Origin: Phycisphaerae bacterium
GTDB taxonomy: Bacteria; Planctomycetota; Phycisphaerae; UBA1845
Assembly: GCA_029260165.1 (NCBI GenBank)
Contig: JAJDDT010000052.1
Location: forward strand, 28,804-92,803
Direction: 5' to 3'
Length of the DNA: 64,000 nucleotides
The notes beneath the pieces are model-generated. The model did not search any database and was not told the origin of the DNA. It saw only the letters and a program-made list of their open reading frames with translations. A program made the position numbers and the translations under genes. Below are positions 8,448 to 17,747 of the stretch, one piece after another. Position 1 is the stretch's first letter. Each line of letters begins with the position of its first letter.

Positions 8448-11400
8448 TTAGCGACCGATGTTGTTGCCATAGATGACGTACGCATCACCCTGATCCGGCC
8501 TTCTTCCGGTCGAATTGGGATCACCATCACCCTGCGGGAACGTATCGTCGAGGAGATCCGCCCGCGTGACGCCAATGGCGATGTCCTCAAACCCATCGTT
8601 GTTGATATCACCCAGTGAACCGACAAACTCGGTCGGGGCTTCATCGGGCGCACCGGTCGGATACGGGGTCAGAAAGACGATACCGGGGATCCGGTCCCCA
8701 ATCTCGGATAGTTCGATTGGCGCTTCCTGATTCTGGAGGTGCGGACCGCCGAAAATGAGATAGGTGACACCCATTCGCTCGCGAGCATTGCTGTCTTCGC
8801 GAACTTCGCCCGGCGCGGAGATCAGCAGATCCCCGAATCCGTCGCGGTCGAAATCTCCGGCGGACGTGATGTCGAATCCAGCCAGATCACCGGGAGAGGT
8901 CCCGTAGAAAATAACGCCCGGCAGATCACTCGTGCCGATTTGGCTGATCGTGCGGTCCCCCTGCCGATCAACCCCGCCGAAGACAACCGCGATGAACCCG
9001 TTGTCGACCGGACAGCAATCGCTGCCATTGCCCTCTTCGAGACAGTCGAACACAAGCTCATCCTGACCATCAACGATTCGATCGTTGTTGAAGTCGAATG
9101 GTTTGCAAAGATCATCGAAGTCGAAAAAGGTCTCACGCCCGCGACACGCGTTGAACGAACCACGATCCAGGCCGACTCTCTGAACCTCGATGTCGCATTC
9201 GGGTTTGGCGACGATAAAATCGGTGTGCGGCGAACTGATCAAGACGTCGTCAATGCGATCGCCGTTGACATCCCGCACTGATTCCTGCCGAAATCCGATC
9301 TGATCGCCCGGAACCTCCCCACGAATACGAAGTGACGGAGGACGGGTCAACGGGTCGTTCATGCTTGCTAATTCAATATCCCCGATCGGTGATCGGCCAT
9401 AGACAATGTAAACAGCCCCGGTGTCCTCGAGTGCCGCCGTTCGGTCATTCATCTTCGCACCACAGAGAATGTCGGGAACCGAATCGAGATTGAAGTCACC
9501 CGCGGTAGTCCCACCCGCAAGGAAGTCGGTCATGTCCTCGGCGAAAATCTCGAACGCCGCATTCGGAACCAGCGGCCCACAGCGGGGAACAGGCATCCGC
9601 GGATTGCAACTTCCGGGGTCGGTGCAACCGCCCGGTGTTTCATCGCCGGGCACGGGAATACATGACGTACCATCCGTTCCAGCGCGATCCCGCCAGAAGT
9701 CGATATCATAGTCCCCACCAGGAATGACAACGATGCTGCCGGTAAAGGCCCGTGCAGCAAAATGCGTCGAGTTAAGACCGAAATTCAACTGCGAATTCAT
9801 GTTGTCCAATTCGTTCGTGGGTGCCGAAATAATAATCTCCGGCGCGCCATCAAGGGCGAGGTCTTCCATCCACGAAACGTTGTAGCCAAACAATCCATTG
9901 AGCGGAGGCTGACCCAGTTGAAGATGGTCGATCGAATCGTACCAACCCGCCTGAAAACGCATGCCCGGAATGCGATTTGCCTCATCACCCTCCGCCAACG
10001 CGGTAACACCTCCAGGCAACGGGGGGGTCGGTCGCTGACCGGCCAATTCCAACGCGACAACGGTGCTGTCCAGTCGATTCGGATTGACCGCGCCAAGGTT
10101 GTCACGTGTCTCGCTGTTGATCAGTGCAACGAATCCATTCGCCTCAAATTTCGACTCGTTGACACCACCGAAGGTATTCCCGTCGTCCGAGAAGTTGTTC
10201 GGAAGACCGTCGGGATAGCAACCCGTCGGGCCGCCGTCCAGTTCACGATTGTAGTTGATCGTCATCCGAGGCCTCTGACGCGTATCGGAAAACTCGCTCG
10301 ACGCAAAACGGGCATTGTCATCCGCGTCCGCATCATCCGCATCAGGAACGATGATGAACCGCAACTCATTTCCGGGGAGATCGCCGATCAACAATCGTTG
10401 AAGCAATTGATCAATCTGAATGGTCACTGTGGCACCAACGTTGTTGGGATTGACGTTGGCAAGCTCTTCCTCTTCATAGTGCTCGCCCGCGACCGGACCC
10501 CCGCCTCCCGCGATGAAATTATTGAACGTCACGGTGCTCGCGTCGAAATCCTCAAACAACTCGTGGATCGTCGCCCGACCACCACCGTTCAACACGTTTA
10601 ACCGGATCGCCCCCGCCGTGCCGTTGATGCGCTCGGGGGTATCGATGGCGGGGAATTGAAGAAGAATGTCAGAAAACTTGATCAGTATGAAGGTCTGATC
10701 ATTGGCGTCCCGACTCACATATTCCAGGTCGGATGATCGGAAATTCTCGTTCGGATCCGCGCTTGAGATAATGGTGTCATCAACGCCGAAATAACTCGAA
10801 ACCGGCAACCCCTCGTCATTCACCTCAAGCTCAAGACCATCAGGCCCCTGACGAACCATGATCTGCACCATCACCTCTTCGTCGGTATCGGGGGGATTGT
10901 CGTCGGGATCGTCATCACGCGCCTGAAACTGTCCTTCGCAATGCGCGAGACCAATCAGCAACTCAGGACGACCGTCACCACTGATGTCGGGAATCGACGA
11001 AACATCCGTGATCCCCATGGTGACCGGCTCGACGATACCAAGCTGCGGACCGCGAAGGGGCGGGGCTTCCATGATGAACCCGGGAAGCGTTCGGGCGGTG
11101 CTGTTGACATTGATCACGCCGCCGAACCGCAAACCATCCTGCCCGTATATCCCGTAGGCCTCACCGATGTTTCCGAAGTTTCTCGGGTTTCCGAACTGAG
11201 AGGTCAGGACAAAATCGTCAACGCCGTCCTGATCGAAATCGTCGATCCCGCACATCGTCGTCCCCAGTCGCGAACCCGGGTTGAACCCGCGGAATGTCAC
11301 ACCACTGATGGTCCGACCGATCTGCCCAAGATCGACAAACCCCGTGGCAGCGCGAACAATATTGATCGTGCCGGTCGCGTAAGCGTGTACTTCCTGGTTT

Positions 11401-12269
11401 TGACCGTCGGTGATGGTCGCCCGAATGAAATACGGCTTTCCGTCGGAACGGATCGGGATAGTCTCCAGGTCGATTTCGACCGGGAATGTCTTTTGTTCAA
11501 AATCGCCCACCGGAATCTCGAGTGGGTCAGCCACCGAGATAATGCGCGACGGATCCGGTGCGACGACGTTGTCATTCAGGGGATCGTTGTCGAGATCCAG
11601 CACAAGATACAGCGTCGTGGTGCTGTCGGGGTCAAACGGGGTCTGATCCATTTGATCCGGGGCGACAAACGCGTCCACCACGCGCGTCGGCTGAACCAGA
11701 ACGACCAGTGTATCATCCTGCGAAACCGACCGATTGAAGCTCGGTTCGGAAACAAAGACGAGCGGTGGTTGATTGACCGTCACCGTCGTTCCAGGCTCGA
11801 CGATGGTAACCAAAACAGGCCCCAACCCACTGGTACGATTGTTGGCAACGGTGGTAACCGGCTGATTGACACCATCGGCGATTTGCCCACGAAGTGTGTA
11901 GGTGCCGATGGGGACAAACGTCGTCGAGGCGGTAAATCGGTCGCTGCTGCCATCGTTGTTTTCGCCCAAACCGCTCACCAGCGGAATCACCAACGTGGCG
12001 TCGTCCTCGTTGACAAGCGAGTACGAAATCGTTGCGTCGTTGTCCCGATCGGTATCGAGCCACTCGATCACCAGGCCCTGTCCCTGGCTGATTGAGAAAT
12101 TCAAGTCAGGCCTGACCACGCGCAAGGTGGGAATCTCATTTCCGGAGACTCTTCCACCCTCGATTGGGATGGGCAACAACGGGTTCACGTCGCAGTGCAT
12201 CGCGGTCAGCGCGCACAGACAAATGGATACTTGAGTCACGCGACGAATGGCAGCCTGTTTGAGGGGCAT
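8448..12269 (-). CDS. Large secreted FG-GAP repeat protein
   Basis: A 1273-residue exported protein. The N-terminus is basic then hydrophobic (ICLCALTAMHC), either a signal peptide or a weak lipobox (H at -1 is unusual). Ig-like segments follow to about residue 320. At least six calcium-binding loops of the FG-GAP/integrin-alpha type are visible: DDFDQDGVDDF, DISGDGRPELL, DFNLDSVPDIL, DVNGDRIDDVL, DFDRDGFGDLL and DINNDGFEDIA, most followed by a G/A-rich strand. A long insert between the second and third repeats contains an Asp-rich stretch (DADDADADDNARF). It probably forms a beta propeller on the surface. The ATG has a good site (GGAGG) six to seven bases upstream. The gene stands alone. Confidence 0.8.
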   Translation of the reverse strand: MPLKQAAIRRVTQVSICLCALTAMHCDVNPLLPIPIEGGRVSGNEIPTLRVVRPDLNFSISQGQGLVIEWLDTDRDNDATISYSLVNEDDATLVIPLVSGLGENNDGSSDRFTASTTFVPIGTYTLRGQIADGVNQPVTTVANNRTSGLGPVLVTIVEPGTTVTVNQPPLVFVSEPSFNRSVSQDDTLVVLVQPTRVVDAFVAPDQMDQTPFDPDSTTTLYLVLDLDNDPLNDNVVAPDPSRIISVADPLEIPVGDFEQKTFPVEIDLETIPIRSDGKPYFIRATITDGQNQEVHAYATGTINIVRAATGFVDLGQIGRTISGVTFRGFNPGSRLGTTMCGIDDFDQDGVDDFVLTSQFGNPRNFGNIGEAYGIYGQDGLRFGGVINVNSTARTLPGFIMEAPPLRGPQLGIVEPVTMGITDVSSIPDISGDGRPELLIGLAHCEGQFQARDDDPDDNPPDTDEEVMVQIMVRQGPDGLELEVNDEGLPVSSYFGVDDTIISSADPNENFRSSDLEYVSRDANDQTFILIKFSDILLQFPAIDTPERINGTAGAIRLNVLNGGGRATIHELFEDFDASTVTFNNFIAGGGGPVAGEHYEEEELANVNPNNVGATVTIQIDQLLQRLLIGDLPGNELRFIIVPDADDADADDNARFASSEFSDTRQRPRMTINYNRELDGGPTGCYPDGLPNNFSDDGNTFGGVNESKFEANGFVALINSETRDNLGAVNPNRLDSTVVALELAGQRPTPPLPGGVTALAEGDEANRIPGMRFQAGWYDSIDHLQLGQPPLNGLFGYNVSWMEDLALDGAPEIIISAPTNELDNMNSQLNFGLNSTHFAARAFTGSIVVIPGGDYDIDFWRDRAGTDGTSCIPVPGDETPGGCTDPGSCNPRMPVPRCGPLVPNAAFEIFAEDMTDFLAGGTTAGDFNLDSVPDILCGAKMNDRTAALEDTGAVYIVYGRSPIGDIELASMNDPLTRPPSLRIRGEVPGDQIGFRQESVRDVNGDRIDDVLISSPHTDFIVAKPECDIEVQRVGLDRGSFNACRGRETFFDFDDLCKPFDFNNDRIVDGQDELVFDCLEEGNGSDCCPVDNGFIAVVFGGVDRQGDRTISQIGTSDLPGVIFYGTSPGDLAGFDITSAGDFDRDGFGDLLISAPGEVREDSNARERMGVTYLIFGGPHLQNQEAPIELSEIGDRIPGIVFLTPYPTGAPDEAPTEFVGSLGDINNDGFEDIAIGVTRADLLDDTFPQGDGDPNSTGRRPDQGDAYVIYGNNIGR

Positions 12270-12565
12270 TCAGATCCTCCGTAGACAAATTAAAGTACCG
12301 CTTTGGTCGCGGTGACGTCTCCATGGTAGACGTCGCGGTTGGAAGCCGAATCTTACACGGCCTGCGGACCGGTGACAAAGCGTCGGTGAAAAACCGGCCA
12401 ACCCCGGTGCAGACCGCTCCCGACATTTTCCTCCCATATCGTACGCCCGCCCCGATTGTCCGGTCAATATGCCCGTTGGAGCGTAGCACGCACCTCCGGC
12501 TGGGTCCGGAAACCAAACTGGACGGTGACGCTCCTGCCGGACGTATTGGCTGCATCGGAAACGCT
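12270..12565. other. Intergenic gap, no gene seen
   Basis: 296 bases between two minus-strand genes. Apart from the ribosome-binding site of the FG-GAP gene at its left edge, no convincing gene, tRNA or strong terminator was found. Confidence 0.5.
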
Positions 12566-14227
12566 CTAATCACCGGCGTGAGTTTGAGCCTGTGGACCGA
12601 TGCGAACCGCGACCATCGTCAGGTCATCGGACGCGGGTGCATTGCCTCGGTAGGCGGCGACGGCTTTTCTCATCCGCCGGATGACCATGGCGGGATCATC
12701 CTGCAAACACTCTTTGAGCACGTCGATCATCCGATCCTCACCGAACAATTCCTCCTCGGGGTTCATGGCTTCGTACACGCCGTCGGTGTACGCGAAAATC
12801 GTCACCGGCGTGTCGGAAAGATCGATGTCAGCCGCTTGATAGGTTGCGTCATCCGCCACCCCCAACGGCAGCCACGCTTCCGCCGAAAAGGGTTTCACTT
12901 CACCCGAATTATGGAAGACGCCATAAGCAGGCGGATGACCCGCCAACACGACGGACATTTTCAAGGCCTTCGGATCAATGATCGCAACCAGGCAGGTCAC
13001 GAATTTTGACGCATCGGTATTGTCGTACAGCAGTCGGTTCCACTCGGTCAGTAACCGGCTCACATCATCGCTCTGTCCCATGGTCAGCCGCACCGCGCCC
13101 TGGAGATTCGCCATGAGCAACGAAGCAGCCACCCCTTCGCCGGTCACATCGGCGATCAGGAATCCGATCCGTCCGTCCCCGAATTCAATCACGTCATAGT
13201 AGTCGCCACTAACCCCACGCCCCGGCTCGTTCAACACGGCAATCCGGAGATTCTCGCGTTGCGGCAGATCACGCGGAAACAACATCTGTTGAATCTCCCG
13301 GGCGACGGCGAGTTCCGCCTCGTACTCCAGTTTGGCTTTCTGCTCCTCGAGAAGCCTGGCGTTGATCAGTCCGATGGAGACCTGCCGCGCGATTCCCGCC
13401 AGAAAATCGACATCTTCCTTGCTGTAGGTCGTGCCCGTTGTCGTTCGATCGCCGTAGAGAACACCCAGGATGTTTTTCTCGTGCTCGAGCGGAACGCACA
13501 TGGCTGATCGAATTCCATGCTGCACCATGCTGACGGTCGGGTCGATTTTCTGGTTGCCGACGTCGGTGATGACCGCCCTCTCACCATGGTCCATCGCCCT
13601 GCCGAGGATGGAACGACTGATCGTCAACTCACCGGTGGTGGCACGCAGGTTGCGAACGACGGGCCACTCCACGCCCCGACCGTCGCGATGTCGCAATCCG
13701 ATCGCACCGCGTTCAAATCGGAGCATGTCGAAACAAATGTCCATCGCGTCTTCAAGCAACTCCTGACGATCCCGAAGTCTGGTGAGTCGCTCGCTGAGGT
13801 CGTAAATCATCTGCAGACGACGCTCGTTGAGTTGCAGCGACGTGCTTTGCGACCGATAGCTCGCAGCCGTGTTCAAGGGTTCATCCGAAACAACGACCGT
13901 GCTCTTGCGATCGACCGTCTGATCGTCGGCGACGAAGCGAACCTCGACCGAGCCAATCGAAATCAGATCCATGTGCGAAAGCTGGTGGAACTGCACCCGC
14001 TGGTCGTTAACCAGCGTGCCATTCTTGCTGCCGAGGTCCTGAACAAAAAACTGACCGTTGTCGCATCGAAGCATGGCGTGTCGGCGCGAAGCGCTGGGAT
14101 CGTCGAGAAGAATACCGCACATGGGATCACGCCCGAGGACATGCGCACCGGAACTGATGACGTGCTGCTGAGAACGACCGTCGGCGTATTGGACATCTAA
14201 CCGGGGCACTACGTTTTCGTGGTGCAT
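12566..14227 (-). CDS. FHA-GAF-PP2C (RsbU/SpoIIE) phosphatase
   Basis: A 553-residue signalling protein. The FHA domain spans about residues 22-100 (LGRD at 31-34, SASRRH at 45-50, NGT at 69-71), all phosphothreonine-binding landmarks. A GAF domain spans about 140-290, then a coiled coil (LLEEQKAKLEYEAELAVAREI) and a PP2C/RsbU-type serine phosphatase about 325-545 with GDYYD at 341-345, IADVTGEG near 358-365 and YTDGVYEA. It likely dephosphorylates an anti-sigma antagonist or similar target in response to a ligand and a phosphoprotein partner; the partner is not in this window. The ATG at 14227 overlaps the end of the MazG-like gene by 19 bases; a GTG at 14209 sharing one base with that stop is an alternative. 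Confidence 0.85.
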   Translation of the reverse strand: MHHENVVPRLDVQYADGRSQQHVISSGAHVLGRDPMCGILLDDPSASRRHAMLRCDNGQFFVQDLGSKNGTLVNDQRVQFHQLSHMDLISIGSVEVRFVADDQTVDRKSTVVVSDEPLNTAASYRSQSTSLQLNERRLQMIYDLSERLTRLRDRQELLEDAMDICFDMLRFERGAIGLRHRDGRGVEWPVVRNLRATTGELTISRSILGRAMDHGERAVITDVGNQKIDPTVSMVQHGIRSAMCVPLEHEKNILGVLYGDRTTTGTTYSKEDVDFLAGIARQVSIGLINARLLEEQKAKLEYEAELAVAREIQQMLFPRDLPQRENLRIAVLNEPGRGVSGDYYDVIEFGDGRIGFLIADVTGEGVAASLLMANLQGAVRLTMGQSDDVSRLLTEWNRLLYDNTDASKFVTCLVAIIDPKALKMSVVLAGHPPAYGVFHNSGEVKPFSAEAWLPLGVADDATYQAADIDLSDTPVTIFAYTDGVYEAMNPEEELFGEDRMIDVLKECLQDDPAMVIRRMRKAVAAYRGNAPASDDLTMVAVRIGPQAQTHAGD

Positions 14228-14502
14228 GTACAGGCGTAAAGACCGCAGCCCGGGCACCCTTCTCCATACTTCTTGTGCAATGCTTCGGTCAGGTTGATGC
14301 CTTCGACGTTGGCGAGTGTGACCACCCACGCAAGAACGTCCGCGAATTCCCCCTCCAGCTCTTCCTTGTCGCCCCCTGCGATCGCGGCAGCCAACTCACC
14401 AATTTCCTCGCTCAGCCAGAGAAACGTCCTGGCTGACCCCCGTTCGCGGTCTTTGGCAGAATACATTTTTTCGATCAGAGCCTGCAAATCGTTGATGGTC
14501 AT
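14209..14502 (-). CDS. MazG-like nucleotide pyrophosphohydrolase
   Basis: A 97-residue all-alpha NTP pyrophosphatase. The metal-binding motifs are SEEIGEL (E32, E33, E36) and GEFADVLAW (E52, D55), the EExxE...ExxD pattern of the MazG/RS21-C6 group that hydrolyses non-canonical or excess dNTPs to the monophosphate. The C-terminus has four cysteines (CPGCGLYACTC), a probable small zinc site. The ATG has no Shine-Dalgarno: a TATACT -10 box lies only seven bases upstream, suggesting a leaderless message. It overlaps the phosphatase gene downstream and is likely co-transcribed with it. Confidence 0.8.
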   Translation of the reverse strand: MTINDLQALIEKMYSAKDRERGSARTFLWLSEEIGELAAAIAGGDKEELEGEFADVLAWVVTLANVEGINLTEALHKKYGEGCPGCGLYACTCTTKT

Positions 14503-14509
14503 GGCGTCG

Positions 14510-14515
14510 AGTATA
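14510..14515 (-). promoter_or_regulatory. -10 box directly before MazG-like gene
   Basis: TATACT on the minus strand ends seven bases before the ATG at 14502. The -35 is weak (TATCCG at 17 nt). Transcription would begin at or next to the start codon. Confidence 0.5.
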
Positions 14516-14551
14516 GCAAACGGACCGATTGACGGATACGGCGGCGCCTGA

Positions 14552-16270
14552 CTACCCGATTTCGATCAACGCATACCTGCCGTTGAACCAGGTCGACACT
14601 GGCCGGATGGCGGAAAGTGCGGCGTGAATCCGGGCTTCGGACGTGCCCTCGGGCGCGTGCTCTGTGATGTCAATGAAAATCCACGATATTTGCCGTTCCC
14701 GACAGAACAACGCAATTTTGCCCAGCGTCGTCGCACGCTCTGTCAGCTCACAGTATCGCGCGTACCACTCGCGAGCAGCCACAGATTTGAACGGGAAACA
14801 CTTCCATCCGAAGAACGGAGTCCGATGTGCATGGGCACGAAAACCCCGAACGGTGGGCGAAACGAGAACCATGTCGCCAGGGTCAACCACGTCCCGAACA
14901 TGGTCATACGCCTCGTCGAGCTCAGAATCGATTGGTGTCCATTGAGTTGCGGTAAGCCGTCGTCCGACCTGCAGCGTGTCGTTGAAAACGAACAGCAGCG
15001 CGGCGCAACCCATTGCAGCGATCAATGCCAATGACCGCACACGACGCGTCACGCCTGAAACAAGGCTGAATCCCGTCCACGCGACCAGCGCGCCCCCAAC
15101 CTGCCACACCAACGACGCGATGCCCGGATGAACAATCCAGAGAAAACCAGCGGTCCCGAGCATCGCCGTCAATGCGATGAGTCGAGCCGGACGTAGCTCA
15201 AGTGGAGATTGCCGTCCAACCAGTAGCTCTGCGAATGCAGCGGCAACACACAGCGTGCCAATAACATTGAAAAAAACCAGACAACGGTAGGGATAGGTCA
15301 CCGCCGCCAACCTGAGCTGCATGTGCTCGATTCCCACATAACCACCAATCGAGATAACTGCCAGCGCCGCCAGAAACACGAGCAGTTTCCTGCCGATTTC
15401 CCTGCATCTCACCTCACCGCTGAGTGCCAACCAGGCCGCTCCCGACACACCGAGCACGATGTTCAGCACCAAACGCATCACGCGCAAAAACCCCCATGTG
15501 CTGATCATCGTGTGATGAGGATGCCGCGTCCTGCAGAATATTTCCACGAATTCAGAACCGCCCATCTCGCCCGACGGCTGTGACATCGCGAACCACATTA
15601 ACGGAATCGCACCGACGACAAACGCGACGACCAGCGGCAGAACCCGCATTAGCCTTCGATGGATATGTCCCACACGTCCATCGAACAGGACGATCGCAAA
15701 TACCCCAAACAACGTATGACAGGCAACAATCGGATGAAACAGTGTGCCAACCGTCAATGCCACCGAAGCAGCCCTCGGTCGATTATCGACAACAAGCAGC
15801 AAGGAAAGGAAACAGGCCGGCCAGGCAAGACCAACGGGCGTGCCAAACGGCGACAGAAAATGATACCCGCTCGCAGACGCAAAAACCCGCTCGCCAAGCA
15901 GCAGCGTCAATAGAACGAAAATCACGACGGAGCGTCCAGTCAGAATGCGACACGCCACGAGCAGAACAGACATTGCCGCAAGGACTGAAACAACGCGGAC
16001 GCCATACATCACGTTCTGAATTCCGATGTGTCTGCCGATCGCGGCGACAGCATGAACAAAGACAACGTGCTGCGACCCGCCCTCTACAAACGGGTCGTCT
16101 GGCAGAAAATCGGCGTCCATCAGACGGTGGATGTGCGGAAGCAGCGCTTCCTGATCAGAGAAACCGAACTCGGTGGGGTATCTGATAATCCAACAGGCGG
16201 AGACGATCAGAACCAGAACAAGGCAGACCCGATAGCTTCGATCAGTCGTCCCGGGTTCTGCCATGCTCAT
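14552..16270 (-). CDS. Multi-pass membrane protein, 572 aa
   Basis: About eleven to thirteen hydrophobic helices run through most of the protein, with a soluble tail of about 130 residues (from TATQWTPIDSELDEAYDHV to the end). After the first helix, an external loop has FSDQEALLPHIHRLMDADFL with acidic residues, an arrangement reminiscent of GT-C glycosyltransferases. No family was recognised with certainty, so the glycosyltransferase idea is only inference. ATG 16270 (MSMAEP) is chosen because the longer open frame upstream covers a region with inverted repeats and a -10-like element; ATG 16264 is also possible. Confidence 0.65.
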   Translation of the reverse strand: MSMAEPGTTDRSYRVCLVLVLIVSACWIIRYPTEFGFSDQEALLPHIHRLMDADFLPDDPFVEGGSQHVVFVHAVAAIGRHIGIQNVMYGVRVVSVLAAMSVLLVACRILTGRSVVIFVLLTLLLGERVFASASGYHFLSPFGTPVGLAWPACFLSLLLVVDNRPRAASVALTVGTLFHPIVACHTLFGVFAIVLFDGRVGHIHRRLMRVLPLVVAFVVGAIPLMWFAMSQPSGEMGGSEFVEIFCRTRHPHHTMISTWGFLRVMRLVLNIVLGVSGAAWLALSGEVRCREIGRKLLVFLAALAVISIGGYVGIEHMQLRLAAVTYPYRCLVFFNVIGTLCVAAAFAELLVGRQSPLELRPARLIALTAMLGTAGFLWIVHPGIASLVWQVGGALVAWTGFSLVSGVTRRVRSLALIAAMGCAALLFVFNDTLQVGRRLTATQWTPIDSELDEAYDHVRDVVDPGDMVLVSPTVRGFRAHAHRTPFFGWKCFPFKSVAAREWYARYCELTERATTLGKIALFCRERQISWIFIDITEHAPEGTSEARIHAALSAIRPVSTWFNGRYALIEIG

Positions 16271-16307
16271 GCATCGATCCGCGTCGGGGTGGAGTGCAGG
16301 GTCGTCG

Positions 16308-16340
16308 CCAACAACGTTGGTTGTATATGTACAATAATAG
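16308..16340 (-). promoter_or_regulatory. Paired dyads upstream of 16270 gene
   Basis: Two adjacent inverted repeats, CCAAC-n3-GTTGG (16308-16320) and TTGTA-n4-TACAA (16321-16334), lie next to a TATTAT-like -10 on the minus strand. This could be an operator; no matching regulator is in the window. Confidence 0.3.
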
Positions 16341-16386
16341 CCACCGAAAAGAGCACGTTTCTCCAACGAATCAATTGTCCGCGAGA

Positions 16387-17739
16387 TTATGTTGGTGATT
16401 GGCCCAGACCGAATTCGTCGTGAATCGCGCGAACCGCGCCCGGACCATCATCGCTGCCAACGACGAGACACACGCTCAGTTCGCTCGATCCCTGCGCGAT
16501 GGCGTCGATGTTGATGTTATTGGCTGACAACGCGCCGAAAATTCGAGCTGCCACCCCGACAGCACCGCGCATCCCCGATCCAACAGCGGCCACGACAGCC
16601 ACATCCTCGTTCACCTCGATGCGCTTGGCTGCGTTGGTACGCAGAAGCTGTCCCTCCAGGGCTGCTCGAGCGCGCGGTAATTGCGAATCAGCCACAACCA
16701 ACGAAATGCCCGCCTCCGAGACCGTTTGCGAAATCATTTGAACGTTGACATCCACCTCCGCCAACGCTGCGAACACCCTGGCAGCCGTCCCGGGACGGCC
16801 GACCATCGCCGCCCCCGCCACGTTGATCAGCGACACGTTCTTGAGCAACAACACTGAGCGCATTGTTTGCGACGTCGGTGCGAAATCGGTGACCAGCGTG
16901 CCCGCACAATCGGTGTTGAACGAGCTGCGGACGCGAACCGGAATTTTGTGCTCCGCCGCAGGTTCCAACGCACGCGGGTGCATTGATTTGGCACCGAACT
17001 GCCCCATTTCAATCGACTCGGCGAACGTGATTTGGTCAAGAAGGCGCGCATTGGATACGTTGCGCGGGTCTGCTGTCATCAACCCGTCCACATCGCTGCA
17101 AATCCATATCTCGTCTGCCTTGATGGCGGCACCGAGCAGGGTGGCTGTGTAATCCGATCCGCCCCGACCGATCGTGGAGGTCACACCATGTTGCGTTGCA
17201 GCCAGAAATCCCGTGACGACGATCCGCTCTTTCCTGGCAAGGAGCGGTTCGAGCGTTTCACGAATCTGGTACAGCGACAGGTTCATCAACGGTTCAGCTT
17301 CGCCGTAATTCTCGTCCGTGACGATACCCACTTCCTGCCCGGTCATCGCAACACCTTCGAGCGCAGCCGCGGTCAGAATGGCGGACAATTGCTCACCATG
17401 CGAAACGACGGCGTCACGCGATCGCGGGGTCAGTTCCCCCACGGCCACAATCCCCGCAACGAGCGTTTCAAGATTGGTGAGCAGCGCGTCGATCTTCTCC
17501 GACGCGCCGAGTTCAATGGCGGCGGTTTCGTGACGCTTGCGGATTTCCGCGAACAACGTGTACTTGACCGAACGATTGCCCGCACCGGCTGCGTCCGCCA
17601 ACTCGAGCAGCATGTCCGTCACACCACCCATCGCGGAGACGACCGTCACAACATCGTGTTGCTCCTGCTGAGCGCGTACAACACCCGCACAGCGGCGAAT
17701 GCGCTCCGCATCCGCCACCGACGAACCACCGAATTTCAT
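16387..17739 (-). CDS. lysC: Aspartokinase
   Basis: A 450-residue monofunctional aspartate kinase, phosphorylating L-aspartate at the head of the lysine/threonine/methionine pathway. It starts with the signature MKFGGSSVAD and has VVTGFLAATQHG and GRGGSDYTA in the catalytic core. Two ACT regulatory domains follow from about residue 300 (LINVAGAAMVGRPG; VVAAVGSGMRGAVGV), which in this family sense lysine and/or threonine. The ATG at 17739 places the signature at residue 1. It is the last gene of thrB-thrC-hom-lysC, eight bases after the hom stop, with no evident terminator in between. Confidence 0.95.
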   Translation of the reverse strand: MKFGGSSVADAERIRRCAGVVRAQQEQHDVVTVVSAMGGVTDMLLELADAAGAGNRSVKYTLFAEIRKRHETAAIELGASEKIDALLTNLETLVAGIVAVGELTPRSRDAVVSHGEQLSAILTAAALEGVAMTGQEVGIVTDENYGEAEPLMNLSLYQIRETLEPLLARKERIVVTGFLAATQHGVTSTIGRGGSDYTATLLGAAIKADEIWICSDVDGLMTADPRNVSNARLLDQITFAESIEMGQFGAKSMHPRALEPAAEHKIPVRVRSSFNTDCAGTLVTDFAPTSQTMRSVLLLKNVSLINVAGAAMVGRPGTAARVFAALAEVDVNVQMISQTVSEAGISLVVADSQLPRARAALEGQLLRTNAAKRIEVNEDVAVVAAVGSGMRGAVGVAARIFGALSANNINIDAIAQGSSELSVCLVVGSDDGPGAVRAIHDEFGLGQSPT

Positions 17740-17747
17740 GATGAATC

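Noticed and set aside
8448..12269. FG-GAP protein as a toxin or phage tail protein
   Set aside because: There is no toxin domain or phage neighbour; repeats and signal fit a surface beta-propeller protein.
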